Source: Peptoniphilus rachelemmaiella
GTDB lineage: Bacteria > Bacillota > Clostridia > Tissierellales > Peptoniphilaceae
Reading direction: 5' to 3'
DNA length: 64,000 bases
NCBI RefSeq assembly: GCF_943169845.1
Contig: NZ_CALPBW010000002.1
Location: 1-64,000 of the forward strand
The position numbers and the translations under genes were made by a program. Below, in pieces: positions 25,911 through 34,989 of the stretch. Below the pieces are notes generated by a model that was not told the DNA's origin, did no database searches, and worked only from the letters and a program-made list of their open reading frames with translations. Each line of letters begins with the position of its first letter. Position 1 is the first letter of the stretch.

Positions 25911-26495
25911 CTATTTCCGTTTGACGATGACATCGTCGATGATACCGTAAGCTTTCGCCTCTTCAGCCGACATAAAGAAGTCGCGATCCGTATCTTTTTC
26001 CACTTTTTTCATGGTTTGGCCGGTTCGCTCGGCAATGATGGCGTTTAATTGCTTGCGGGTCTTTAAGATTTTTTCCGCGTGAATTTGAATGTCCGATGCC
26101 TGACCTTGAGCGCCGCCCAAGGGTTGGTGGATCATAATGTCCGCATTGGGGAGGGCATAGCGCTTGCCCTTTTCGCCGGCCAGGAGCAGAAACGCGCCCA
26201 TGGATGCGGCGAGACCCACGCAAATGGTGGAGACGTCGGGCTTAATGTATTGCATCGTGTCGTAGATGGCAAAGCCCGCGCTCACAGAGCCGCCGGGAGA
26301 GTTTATATAAATTTGAATGTCTTTGTCCGGATCTTCCGATTCCAAAAACAAAAGTTGGGCGACGATTAAATCCGCCATTTGATCGTTCACTTCACCGGTT
26401 AAAAAGATAATCCGGTCTTTTAAGAGTCGGGAATAAATATCGTAGCTTCTTTCGCCGCGATTGGTTTGTTCCACGACCATGGGTACCAGTGCCAT
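25911..26495 (-). CDS. clpP: ATP-dependent Clp protease proteolytic subunit
   Basis: 194 residues with the full catalytic triad: Ser98 (GLAASMGAF), His123 (MIHQPLGG) and Asp172 (DRDFF). The N-terminal propeptide-like [20 protein letters not shown] is standard. It forms the 14-subunit barrel used by ClpX. Tig, clpP and clpX are in the classical order tig-clpP-clpX, here all on one strand with 34 and 11 bp gaps. Confidence 0.95.
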   Translation of the reverse strand: MALVPMVVEQTNRGERSYDIYSRLLKDRIIFLTGEVNDQMADLIVAQLLFLESEDPDKDIQIYINSPGGSVSAGFAIYDTMQYIKPDVSTICVGLAASMGAFLLLAGEKGKRYALPNADIMIHQPLGGAQGQASDIQIHAEKILKTRKQLNAIIAERTGQTMKKVEKDTDRDFFMSAEEAKAYGIIDDVIVKRK

Positions 26496-26529
26496 ACTTA
26501 TGCCTCCTTTGCGAGGCTCGTGCAGCCTC

Positions 26530-27864
26530 TTATGCTTCTTCGCTTTCGTCTTTATTTAAGCCTTCCACTTCTTTCGCATTGTCTACGAGAAGTTCGACGG
26601 CTTTTTTGCGTTCTAAGTCAGACTTCATGAGGTCCTTGTTGGATTCCATCATGGTCTTGACCATTTCTTCTTGTTTGTCTTCGTCGCCTTTAAAGTAGCG
26701 TTCGGACATTTCTCTGGCGTAAGCTTCCACTTCGTCATCGGTGATTTCGAATTTTTCCGCTGCCACAATGGCTTCAAGCACCAAGGACTTCAATACTTCC
26801 TTTTCAGCGTCGGGACGCATGGAGTTTTTGAAGTCATCTAAGCTTTGGCCCAGCATTTGCAGGTATTGTTCCAGTTGCAGGCCTTGGCTGCGCATGTTGT
26901 TGTCCATGTTGCGGATTTGTTCATCGATGGCGTTGTTGACCATGACTTCCGGCACATCCACCTTGGCATTGGCTGCGGCGGCTTCCAGCGCGCGGTCCAT
27001 GCGAATGTTTTTCGCATTGGCTTCGACTTCTTCGGTCTTTTGCTTTTTCAGATCCGCCTTGTATTCGTCGACGGTGTCGAATTCGGAAATGTCTTTAATG
27101 AACTCGTCGTCCACTTCCGGCAATTCTTCCACGGCGATGGAATTTAAGGTAATGGTAAAGACGGCGTCTTTGCCCTTTAATTCTTCGTTAAAGTAATCTT
27201 CCGGGAATTTCACGTCGATGTCGAAGGTTTCGCCGATTTCGTGGCCGACGATGGCTTCTTCAAAGCCCGGAATAAAGCTGCCGCTGCCTAATTCCAATTC
27301 TTGGTCTTCGGCACTGCCGCCTTCAAAGGCGACGCCGTCGACTTTCCCTTCAAAGTCGATGTTGACTTTGTCGCCGTCTTCTGCGGCGCGGTCATCGATA
27401 TTAATGTGACGGGCATTTAAGTGGCGTTGCTTGTCGATTTCGTTGTCGATCATTTCGTCGGAAACTTCGTCGGGAACGGCTTCGATTTCAAGGCCCTTGT
27501 ATTCGCCTAAAACCACTTCCGGCTTAATTTCAACGCTGACTTCGACGATAAGATCCTTGCTGCGATCGAAGTTTTCTTCGTCGATGTCGATTTCCGGTTG
27601 GTCGATGACTTCCAGTTTTAATTCTTCCAGGGCGTCTTGATAGATCTTCGGGAGCACTTCGTTCAGTGCGTCTTCAAAGAAAATGCCGCTGCCGTAGAAT
27701 TGTTCGATGATTTTCTTCGGCGCGTGACCCTTGCGGAATCCGGGTACGTTAAAGTAATTTTTGTTGCGTTTATAAACTTTCGACTCCGCTTCTTTGATTT
27801 CCGCGTAGGGAACCGTCAGGTCGAAGTAAACTTTATTCTTTTCTTGCTTTTTGATCTCTGTCAT
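26530..27864 (-). CDS. tig: Trigger factor, ribosome-associated chaperone and prolyl isomerase
   Basis: 444 residues. The ribosome-binding loop [12 protein letters not shown] (about 43-54) is intact. The FKBP-type isomerase domain runs from about 150 to 240 ([47 protein letters not shown]) and the C-terminal chaperone domain follows, with the acidic tail KDESEEA. It meets nascent chains at the exit tunnel. First gene of the tig-clpP-clpX unit; GGAGGGATAAAGG precedes the ATG. Confidence 0.95.
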   Translation of the reverse strand: MTEIKKQEKNKVYFDLTVPYAEIKEAESKVYKRNKNYFNVPGFRKGHAPKKIIEQFYGSGIFFEDALNEVLPKIYQDALEELKLEVIDQPEIDIDEENFDRSKDLIVEVSVEIKPEVVLGEYKGLEIEAVPDEVSDEMIDNEIDKQRHLNARHINIDDRAAEDGDKVNIDFEGKVDGVAFEGGSAEDQELELGSGSFIPGFEEAIVGHEIGETFDIDVKFPEDYFNEELKGKDAVFTITLNSIAVEELPEVDDEFIKDISEFDTVDEYKADLKKQKTEEVEANAKNIRMDRALEAAAANAKVDVPEVMVNNAIDEQIRNMDNNMRSQGLQLEQYLQMLGQSLDDFKNSMRPDAEKEVLKSLVLEAIVAAEKFEITDDEVEAYAREMSERYFKGDEDKQEEMVKTMMESNKDLMKSDLERKKAVELLVDNAKEVEGLNKDESEEA

Positions 27865-27895
27865 CCTTTATCCCTCCATAATTTATATCTAAAGC

Positions 27896-27901
27896 ATTAT
27901 A
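27896..27901 (-). promoter_or_regulatory. -10 box of the tig promoter (extended -10)
   Basis: TATAAT with an upstream TGG extension on the minus strand, 31 bp before the tig start. The -35 region is poor, as is common for extended -10 promoters. Confidence 0.55.
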
Positions 27902-27974
27902 CCATAAGGGCATTAAAATCTACAGTTTCAGGCAAAAAATCACGGCAAGATGCCGAATTTCCCGCCCTTAGCCC

Positions 27975-28367
27975 CTAGACTCTGCGTTCATAGACAAAAT
28001 GGCAGTAGGGACAAGTGATCTTTACTTTGCCCGCACCCCGCGGCAGGCGGGCGGTCTTGTTGCAAGACGGGCAGTGAATGTAGCGGAAGTGCCGCAGGTC
28101 TTTCAGCCGCCTGAAAAACCGCTTTGCCGGGCGAAGGGCATTTAAAAAGCCCGTGTTTTCTTCCCGGCGCTTGCCTCGCTCCCGGGAATAGGCGCGAAAA
28201 ATCACCATTAACAGGAGCACAAGGGCCCCGCCGGACCAATAGCCCTTCTCGAAATGGCGCCCGGCCATGCGCAAGAGAAGGGACGCGGCGAAGAGCAAGG
28301 TGTTCAGCTCGTCCCAACCGTAGCGACCGGCCATGAAGCGGCGAAAGGCGTTTTTTAGTTCCCTCAT
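27975..28367 (-). CDS. Membrane protein with C-terminal zinc ribbon
   Basis: 130 residues. Two hydrophobic segments (about 22-34 and 43-57) are followed by a basic region and a zinc ribbon with CPSC and CPYC knuckles (about residues 99-121). The start overlaps the ldh-like gene end by 4 bp, so it belongs to that unit. I know of no function; a small membrane-tethered metal-binding or nucleic-acid-binding protein is possible. Confidence 0.6.
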   Translation of the reverse strand: MRELKNAFRRFMAGRYGWDELNTLLFAASLLLRMAGRHFEKGYWSGGALVLLLMVIFRAYSRERGKRREENTGFLNALRPAKRFFRRLKDLRHFRYIHCPSCNKTARLPRGAGKVKITCPYCHFVYERRV

Positions 28368-29278
28368 ACGAGGTAGCTGCGGATCATTTCGGCGCTATCG
28401 GTGTATTGTTTCCGCTCTTCGTCGGTTAAATCAAGCTCGACGATTTCTTCGATGCCGTCTTTGCCGATAACGCAGGGCGTGGAGACGTAGACGTCTTTTA
28501 CGCCGTATTCGCCGTTGTGAAGGGCGGAGACTTGCAGTGTTTTCTTTTCGTCGTAAAGAACGGCGTCTAAGATGGTGTTTACCGTGTTGGCGATGCCGTA
28601 TTGGGTGGAGCCTTTGCCGAAGAAGGCGCGGTGGCCACGGTAGACGATGGATTTTTCCACTTCCGCCTTATCCAGCGATACGTCGTGTTCTTTTAAATAG
28701 CGTTCCAAGGGAATGTCATTGATCTTCACTTGGGAATAGGGCAAGAATTGGCTGTCGCCGTGTTCGCCCAGCATCATGCTGTGTACATTGCTCGGGCTCA
28801 CGTCGAAGTGGCGGGCCAAGATGGTGCGGCTTCGTTCGGAATCTAAGGCCGTGCCGCTTCCGATGATGCGGGAGGCGTCCATGCCGGAAAGTTCCCACAC
28901 ACGGTAGGCGATGGCGTCGCAGGGATTGGTGACCACGACGAAAATGCCTTTAAAGCCGGCGGCCATGACTTTGGGAATGTAGTCTTTCACATCGGCGTAA
29001 TTGGCGGCGTATTCGTTTCGCCGTTGGCCGTCTTCGGGAATGCGCCCGGCACAGACGACGATCATGTCGCTTGCCGCCACATCTTCAATGGTGCCGCCGA
29101 CGAAATGGGTGTTGTGGGGATAAAAGCCCGTGGCATCTTCCAAATCGCTAACCACGCCGTCTAAGCGCTTGTCGTTAATGTCGTGTAATGTAATGTGTGT
29201 GCATCCGCCGCGCAAAGCCCGCGTATAGGCGACGATTTCGCCAACGTGTCCTGCGCCGATAATTCCTAATTTAGCCAT
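28364..29278 (-). CDS. L-lactate/2-hydroxyacid dehydrogenase family protein
   Basis: 304 residues of the LDH/MDH fold. The NAD-binding GAGHVGE starts at residue 8; NPCDAIAYRVWE carries the conserved aspartate and GEHGDSQ the catalytic histidine. The substrate loop reads CAGRIPEDGQRRNEYAANY: the arginine that binds the carboxylate is kept, but the position usually Gln (lactate) or Arg (malate) appears as Pro. This resembles L-2-hydroxyisocaproate dehydrogenases, so the natural substrate may be a branched or bulky 2-oxoacid from amino acid fermentation rather than pyruvate. GGGAG lies before the ATG. Confidence 0.85.
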   Translation of the reverse strand: MAKLGIIGAGHVGEIVAYTRALRGGCTHITLHDINDKRLDGVVSDLEDATGFYPHNTHFVGGTIEDVAASDMIVVCAGRIPEDGQRRNEYAANYADVKDYIPKVMAAGFKGIFVVVTNPCDAIAYRVWELSGMDASRIIGSGTALDSERSRTILARHFDVSPSNVHSMMLGEHGDSQFLPYSQVKINDIPLERYLKEHDVSLDKAEVEKSIVYRGHRAFFGKGSTQYGIANTVNTILDAVLYDEKKTLQVSALHNGEYGVKDVYVSTPCVIGKDGIEEIVELDLTDEERKQYTDSAEMIRSYLV

Positions 29279-29289
29279 GATCCGCTCCC

Positions 29290-29499
29290 TTACTTAATTA
29301 ATTCTCTCAGTGCTTCAAATTCATCGACGGACAAGGTAATGCCCTTGCTCATTTTCGAGTGATCTTCATTCCATGCGCGCAGATCGAATTTCGGATCGGC
29401 GCCGTTGTAGGATACGCGATTTAATTCTTTTTTCCAACCGTTCGGCGATTCAGACAAGACGCCTAAGTGCTCCACGATTTCAAATCTAAATTCTGCCAC
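29290..29499 (-). CDS. PC4/YdbC-family small nucleic-acid-binding protein
   Basis: 69 residues starting with GTG after AGGAGG. The pattern FRFEIVEHLGVLSESPNGW, KELNRVSYNG, KFDLRAW and KMSKGITLSVDEFEALRELI matches the YdbC branch of the PC4 transcription coactivator-like fold, which binds single-stranded DNA. It precedes the dehydrogenase gene by 11 bp and probably is co-transcribed with it. Confidence 0.8.
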   Translation of the reverse strand: MAEFRFEIVEHLGVLSESPNGWKKELNRVSYNGADPKFDLRAWNEDHSKMSKGITLSVDEFEALRELIK

Positions 29500-29514
29500 A
29501 ATTCCTCCTAACAG

Positions 29515-29536
29515 AAAAAAGCGCCGTGGGCGCTTT
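29515..29536 (-). terminator. copA terminator
   Basis: AGCGCC / GGCGCT stem with a CAC loop, then TTTTTT on the minus strand, a few bases after the copA stop. Confidence 0.8.
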
Positions 29537-29539
29537 CAT

Positions 29540-29746
29540 CTACTCAACCGCTGTGACTGTATAGCCTGCATCTTCCACTGTTTTTTTCAATAAGGCGGTG
29601 TCCAGCTTTTCGCCTTCCACAATGGCTTCTTGAGGGTCCAAGCTTACCTGCGCCTTCACGCCGTTAAGTTCGTTTAACGCTTTATCGACACGTCCGACGC
29701 AATGATTACAGCTCATGCCGTCAATTTTTAAAATTTTCTTATCCAT
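29540..29746 (-). CDS. copZ: Possible independently translated CopZ-like copper chaperone (internal start)
   Basis: Inside copA, in the same frame, AAAGGAGGAG lies 7 bp before an ATG at 29746 that begins MDKKILKIDGMSCNHCVGRV. From there the product would be 68 residues, exactly the length of a free CopZ, and would carry Cu(I) to CopA. The linker just before it is lysine- and glutamate-rich, as expected of a sequence selected for its purine-rich DNA. Whether the free chaperone is made, the fusion is made, or both, cannot be decided from the sequence. Confidence 0.6.
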   Translation of the reverse strand: MDKKILKIDGMSCNHCVGRVDKALNELNGVKAQVSLDPQEAIVEGEKLDTALLKKTVEDAGYTVTAVE

Positions 29747-32110
29747 TTTTTTCTCCTCCTTTTTTTCATTATACCCATGTGTTTTCGTTTTTACAGAGGG
29801 AATTTCCACAAAGTCGATGGACTCGGCGGATTCCTCTTTATTTTCGCTTTCTGCCTTTTCCAATGAAAGGAAATTTAATCTGAGGGCGTTGGTCACGACA
29901 AAAACGGAGCTGAAGCTCATGGCAAGTGCCGCGATCATGGGGCTCAGGGTTAGGCCGAAGGGCTTGTAAAACAGCCCCGCCGCCACGGGAATGCAGATGA
30001 CATTGTAGAAAAAGGCCCAGAATAAATTCTCTTTAATGTTTCGAATCGTGGCCTTGGAAAGGTCCATGGCGCTTACCACATCCATTAAATCGCTGTGCAT
30101 TAAGACCACATCGGCGCTTTCCATGGCGATGTCCGTGCCGGCGCCGATGGCAATGCCCACGTCGCTTCTGGCAAGGGCCGGGGCGTCGTTGATTCCGTCG
30201 CCGACCATGGCCACTTTCCCCGCTTCCTGATATTGACGCACGAAGGCTTCTTTTTCATCGGGGAGCACGCCGGCGTGAATGTGGTCGATGGTCAAATCCT
30301 GCCCGATGACCTTCGCCGTCTTTTCGTTGTCGCCGGTGAGCATAATCAATTTTTTCCCGGCGCCGTGTAGCTTTTCAAGGGCCCGTTTGGAATTGGCTTT
30401 CACCAAATCCTTTGCCGCAATCAGGCCGATAAATTCATTGCCTTTCGCAAAAAACAAGGGCGTCTTGCCCTCGGCAAGGAGGGTGTCCAGGGGCTCTTGT
30501 ATGCCTGAAAGATCCGCGCCGACGGAATCCATTAATGCTTCGTTGCCGCCGTAGTAGACTTCGCCGTTTAAGGTGGCCTTCAGTCCCCTACCGGGAATGG
30601 CTTCGAAGTGTTCGAGGGTAAATTTATTATCCGTGCCGTGTGTTTCTTCGTAGGCGCGTATAACGCCTTCGGCCAAGGGATGCTCCGAGGGTTTTTCCAG
30701 GGCGTAGGCCGTGGCGAATAGTTCTTCCGCCGAAATGCCGGCGGCCACCACGTCGGTGACGTAGGGCTTGCCCCTTGTAATGGTGCCGGTCTTGTCGAAG
30801 ATCACCGTGTCCGCATGGTGTAAAACCTCAAGGCTTTCGGCGCTTTTAAAGAGCACACCAGCCTTGGCGCCTTTGCCCGTGCCCACCATAATGGCCACGG
30901 GAGTGGCAAGACCCAGTGCGCAGGGGCAGCTGATGACCAAGACGGAAATGGCGAGCTTTAGCGCAAAGGCGGGCTCAGCCCCGAGGGCCAGCCAAATGCC
31001 GCCGGTAGCCAAGGCGATGGCGATAACAATGGGGACGAAGACCCCCGCCACTTTGTCGGCAATTTTCGAGATGGGCGCCTTCGTAGCGTTGGCGTCGTCC
31101 ACCAGAGCGATGATTTTTGCGATGGTGGTGTCTTCCCCCACCCGCTTCGCTTCCATAATCAAGCGTCCCTGGCCGTTGGTGGTGGCGGCCATAATTTCAC
31201 TGCCCGCGGTTTTTTCCACGGGAATGGGCTCGCCGCTTAAGGCGGATTCGTCCACGGAGGAGATGCCTTCCACCACCACGCCGTCCACAGGCACATTTTC
31301 CCCGGGCTTCAGCAGAATCCTGTCGCCGATTTCAATGGCTTCCACGGGAATCACTTTCTCTTCCCCATCTTTAATCACCGTGGCCACTTCCGGCGTGAGA
31401 TCCATTAAGGAGCGAATGGCGCCGGAGGTCTTGTGTTTCGCCTTGGCTTCTAAATATTTCCCCAAGTCGATTAAAACCACAATGGTGGCTGCCGACTCAA
31501 AGTAAAGCTCGTGGCCGTAGGCGGCGATGCGGGCCATGTCCCCGTGGCCAAAGCCGTAGGCCAATTGGAAGATGACATAGATCCCGTAAATGTAGGCCGC
31601 ACCGGAGCCCATGGCGATTAAAGCGTCCATGTTCGGGTGCTTGCGCATCATGGATTTTCCGCCGTTAACATAATAGTGGCGATTCAAAAACAGAATCACC
31701 GTGGTGAGCATAAATTGCACCAAGGCAAAGATGAGTAGGTTGTCCCGGCCTTCCAAAAAGGAGGGCACCGGCGCACCCATCATGGAGCCCATGGAGATAT
31801 AAAAGAGGGGAATTAAAAAGATCGCCGAGACGATGAGTCGCCGGCGTTTTAATTCCAATTCTTCTGAAAAAGGATCCGCCTCAATGGTTTCGCTCTTTTT
31901 GTCCTCGCCTTCTAAAAAGCCTTTATAACCCGCCGCTTCCACGGCATGAAGGACCGCGGGTTCGATGCCTTCCTCGCCCTCCACTTTCATGGAGTTGGTA
32001 AGCAGGTTCACCGCCACGTTCGTCACGCCGTCGACTTTAGCAACCTCTCGTTCCACGGCGGCGGAACAAGCGGAGCAGGTCATGCCTTCAACGCGATATT
32101 TTCGTTCCAT
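29540..32110 (-). CDS. copA: Copper-exporting P1B-type ATPase fused to a C-terminal CopZ-like domain
   Basis: 856 residues from the ATG at 32110 (GAGGAGGCCC upstream). An N-terminal HMA domain carries GMTCSACSAAVE; membrane helices, the actuator domain (LSGEPIPVEK), the CPC ion site (SCPCALGLATP), the phosphorylation loop DKTGTITRGKP and the hinge GDGINDAPALA follow. It pumps Cu(I) out of the cytoplasm. After the last membrane helices, an acidic linker (about 760-790) leads without a stop into a second HMA domain, GMSCNHCVGRVD. A metallochaperone at the C-terminus is unusual for CopA proteins; normally copZ is a separate gene. An internal ribosome binding site precedes the domain. Confidence 0.9.
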   Translation of the reverse strand: MERKYRVEGMTCSACSAAVEREVAKVDGVTNVAVNLLTNSMKVEGEEGIEPAVLHAVEAAGYKGFLEGEDKKSETIEADPFSEELELKRRRLIVSAIFLIPLFYISMGSMMGAPVPSFLEGRDNLLIFALVQFMLTTVILFLNRHYYVNGGKSMMRKHPNMDALIAMGSGAAYIYGIYVIFQLAYGFGHGDMARIAAYGHELYFESAATIVVLIDLGKYLEAKAKHKTSGAIRSLMDLTPEVATVIKDGEEKVIPVEAIEIGDRILLKPGENVPVDGVVVEGISSVDESALSGEPIPVEKTAGSEIMAATTNGQGRLIMEAKRVGEDTTIAKIIALVDDANATKAPISKIADKVAGVFVPIVIAIALATGGIWLALGAEPAFALKLAISVLVISCPCALGLATPVAIMVGTGKGAKAGVLFKSAESLEVLHHADTVIFDKTGTITRGKPYVTDVVAAGISAEELFATAYALEKPSEHPLAEGVIRAYEETHGTDNKFTLEHFEAIPGRGLKATLNGEVYYGGNEALMDSVGADLSGIQEPLDTLLAEGKTPLFFAKGNEFIGLIAAKDLVKANSKRALEKLHGAGKKLIMLTGDNEKTAKVIGQDLTIDHIHAGVLPDEKEAFVRQYQEAGKVAMVGDGINDAPALARSDVGIAIGAGTDIAMESADVVLMHSDLMDVVSAMDLSKATIRNIKENLFWAFFYNVICIPVAAGLFYKPFGLTLSPMIAALAMSFSSVFVVTNALRLNFLSLEKAESENKEESAESIDFVEIPSVKTKTHGYNEKKEEKKMDKKILKIDGMSCNHCVGRVDKALNELNGVKAQVSLDPQEAIVEGEKLDTALLKKTVEDAGYTVTAVE

Positions 32111-32150
32111 AGGGCCTCCTCTCAAATAGTCGTTATTACTTACTATTTAT

Positions 32151-32179
32151 ATCCTACCAACGTAGTGGGATTATGTCAA
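32151..32179 (-). promoter_or_regulatory. copA promoter
   Basis: -35 TTGACA (32174-32179, overlapping the addA stop codon), 17-bp spacer, -10 TAGGAT (32151-32156). The spacer holds an imperfect dyad (ATCCCAC ... GGTAGGAT), a possible copper-sensor operator. No csoR or copY gene is adjacent. Confidence 0.55.
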
Positions 32180-34989
32180 CCGATGGCAGGATGAAGCAGG
32201 GCGGCGATCTCTTTTTTCTCTTCTGCCGTTAGCTCCACCTGAGTCCATACGCCGTCCGCCGTGGTGAAGAGGTAGAGCTTCGGGAAGGTGCCCCTAATTT
32301 TTTCGTAAGCCGTGCCGTAAAGGCCAAGCTGCAGTCGGTAGGTGGCCATGGCGCCGGTGCGTGCGCCTCGCGCGCCGGTTTTGTAATCCACGATGGCCAT
32401 GCCATCAGGCAATTGACGCAGCTGATCGTAAAAGCCTTCCAATATAACGCCGTCGAATTCCGCGCGGAAGGGCACTTCTGTGTCGATGATTTTGCCGCGG
32501 CCGAAGGTGGCGTCGTAGTTTTTAATGGCCTCATCCAATTCACGGTCCACGCCGCAAACTCGGGCGCGGGACAGAAGCTTTTCCCGAAGACCTTTCTCGG
32601 GCTTGCGAGCACGCTGGGCGTAGTGGTGAAACAAAATTCCCAGCTGCATATAATTCTTCTCGCTCTTTACGCCCTCTTTGCCGTCGTCGAAAACGGCCCG
32701 CCCCTTTAAGAGGCGGCTCGCGGAAACCACGGGCTTCGGCTGTGCCATGGCGATGACGGGAGCCGTCGCTTTTTCAGGCAAGTCCTCTTCACGTGCAGGC
32801 GCGGCCATGGGCGCAGGCGTCCCTTCGGCGAAATCTATGTCGGTTAAATGGCTCTCAAGCCCTTCCCCCTCTTTCGATTTCAGCAGATAGACGTGGCTCT
32901 TCGCCCGAGTCATGGCCACATAGAGCAGGCGAAGAATTTCCTCCCGAGCCTTTTCCGCCGCGGCCCTTCGGTTCATTTCGTAAATCACAGGCGCCGCGGG
33001 ATTGTTTATGCCCACGCCTCTTTCTGCGCTGTAGTTCCACAGGCCGCCGTCGTTCAGGGGCTTGGCGAAGAGATGGCCTAAATACACTGTGTCGTACTCC
33101 AGTCCCTTGGCCTTGTGCATGGTGAGGATCTCCACGGCACAGTCGCCGCCGAATGTGGCTGCGCCCACCTCTTCTGTGGCTTCTTTTTCACGGAGGCTAT
33201 GAAGAAATCCTTCCAGGTGATCCCCTTCCCTGTCGTATTCTTTTGCCATGGCGAGGAGCTGATCCACATTGGCTACGGCCTGCTCCCCGCCCGCTTTAAA
33301 GGCGTAGGCGCGAAAGCCGCTTTCTTCCACGAGGGCCAGGAGAAATTCATATACGGAGGCGACGGAGCCCGCGTCTTCGAAAAATTTTTCTATGCGCCCC
33401 ATACGCTCGCGAACACTTTCTCTGCAGGGAGAATCTTTCATCCTATGAAAGAGATCTTCCTGATTCGCACCGATAAAAGGCGTGCGCAAAAAGGCCGGGG
33501 AAAAGATGCCGGTGGCTTTCGCTTCCATGGCCAAGATTAAATCCCGCACTTCTCGGGCCCGAAAAAAGCCTTCGGCGCTGCGGTTCACATAGGAAATGCC
33601 GTAGTCCCGGAAGATGGATTCGTAAATCCCCATGTATTGCTTTCGCCACAAAAGCAGGGCCCGGGATGTCGACGGATGCTTTTGAATGTCTTCCACAATC
33701 CACAGGGCTTCTTTTTTAATGGCCTCTTTCGGATCCTCCTCGCCTACAAGGTCCACGCCCTTTAGGGCCCACTCCCCTTCCCCGTGGCCCGTAATGGGCT
33801 CGTAGTCGGGAATTTTTTCCGCAAAGAGATCCCCCACAGCGGCCACCAGGTCTTTGTGGGAGCGGTAATTATTTAAAAGGGCCATGGCTTCCGTGCCCTC
33901 GTTTAAGGCCTCGCCGCGGAAATTGTCGCCGACGGCCACATCGGCGCCGCGAAAGCCGTAGATGGATTGTTTTCTGTCGCCGACGACGAAAAGTTTCCCA
34001 TCGCCCTTTAAAGCACGGAGCATGCGAATCTGCAGGGGATTCGTGTCCTGAAACTCATCGACGAGAATGTGATCGTAGGCGCAGGTAATCTTCCCTGATT
34101 CCAAAAGGGCCGTGGCCTTTTCCAAAAGATCGCTGAAGTCCACGGCACCCATGGCCCGCTTCTCTTTCCTATACGCTTCATCCAGCCGCTTCAGGGCGCG
34201 GTCGATGGCTTCGATAAAGGGGCGATTTTTCGCCTCTTCCTTTAAGAGCAGGCGATACCTGAGTTCTTCGTGTCGTTTTTTTATGTCCTCGTCTATTTTC
34301 AGCGACGACCCGTCGGGCATTTCCAGGAGAAAGGCCCGCTGCATCTCTTCACTTTCCCCTTTTATTGCCTCGAGATCCGCCTCGTCTAAATACTTGGCCA
34401 GTTTCGATGCCTTCGTCTTTAAGGCGCCGCGAAGGGCGGGCAGAAAATCGAAGTATTCATCTAACACATCGTCATCGGCGATTGCTCTCGGGCGAAAATC
34501 CCCGAGGGCGCCGCGGGTGCGAAGATCGTCGTAGCTTTTTAAAAGCGTGTTTTTAAAATTATTCGCCGTGGTACCGTTCATGTCCAGAAAATCGAGAAAA
34601 GCCCCGTCGGAAAAAATGTCCTTCGCCACTTTTTCGTAGCTCTTCTCCAAAAGGGCCCGCGCCTCGCCTTCCGCCAGCTGCGCCATGCCGCCCAAGGTGT
34701 CCGCCTCCACACCATAGATGGAGAGAAGGTAGCGGCAAAAGCCGTCGATGGTCTTTACCACCAAACGATCCGTCTCCTCCTCTGTAAGGCTCGCCGCCAT
34801 ACGCACGGCCATTTCTTCGGCGGCGCGATTGGTGAAGGTAATGGCCAAAACATTTTCGTTAGTTTCCGATAAAATCCGCTTCACCCGCTCGGTCAAGACC
34901 TTGGTCTTCCCCGCGCCGGCGCCGGCAGTGAGAAAGACGGAGCGATCGTAGGATTCTGCAGCCTTCAACTGCTCTTTATCAAGTGGCAT
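32176..34989 (-). CDS. addA: ATP-dependent helicase/nuclease AddA
   Basis: 937 residues from the ATG at 34989, with GGAGGCGGCAG upstream; that start lies 11 bp inside the end of addB. SF1A helicase motifs are present: GAGAGKTKVLTERV, ITFTNRAAEEM, ILVDEFQDTNPLQI, GDRKQSIYGFRGA, and VEILTMHKAKGLEYD near the C-terminal half. The C-terminal nuclease is marked by FYDQLRQLPDGMAIVDYKTG. With AddB it resects double-strand breaks for RecA and degrades linear foreign DNA. The protein is about 20 percent shorter than the roughly 1,200-residue Bacillus enzyme. Confidence 0.88.
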   Translation of the reverse strand: MPLDKEQLKAAESYDRSVFLTAGAGAGKTKVLTERVKRILSETNENVLAITFTNRAAEEMAVRMAASLTEEETDRLVVKTIDGFCRYLLSIYGVEADTLGGMAQLAEGEARALLEKSYEKVAKDIFSDGAFLDFLDMNGTTANNFKNTLLKSYDDLRTRGALGDFRPRAIADDDVLDEYFDFLPALRGALKTKASKLAKYLDEADLEAIKGESEEMQRAFLLEMPDGSSLKIDEDIKKRHEELRYRLLLKEEAKNRPFIEAIDRALKRLDEAYRKEKRAMGAVDFSDLLEKATALLESGKITCAYDHILVDEFQDTNPLQIRMLRALKGDGKLFVVGDRKQSIYGFRGADVAVGDNFRGEALNEGTEAMALLNNYRSHKDLVAAVGDLFAEKIPDYEPITGHGEGEWALKGVDLVGEEDPKEAIKKEALWIVEDIQKHPSTSRALLLWRKQYMGIYESIFRDYGISYVNRSAEGFFRAREVRDLILAMEAKATGIFSPAFLRTPFIGANQEDLFHRMKDSPCRESVRERMGRIEKFFEDAGSVASVYEFLLALVEESGFRAYAFKAGGEQAVANVDQLLAMAKEYDREGDHLEGFLHSLREKEATEEVGAATFGGDCAVEILTMHKAKGLEYDTVYLGHLFAKPLNDGGLWNYSAERGVGINNPAAPVIYEMNRRAAAEKAREEILRLLYVAMTRAKSHVYLLKSKEGEGLESHLTDIDFAEGTPAPMAAPAREEDLPEKATAPVIAMAQPKPVVSASRLLKGRAVFDDGKEGVKSEKNYMQLGILFHHYAQRARKPEKGLREKLLSRARVCGVDRELDEAIKNYDATFGRGKIIDTEVPFRAEFDGVILEGFYDQLRQLPDGMAIVDYKTGARGARTGAMATYRLQLGLYGTAYEKIRGTFPKLYLFTTADGVWTQVELTAEEKKEIAALLHPAIG

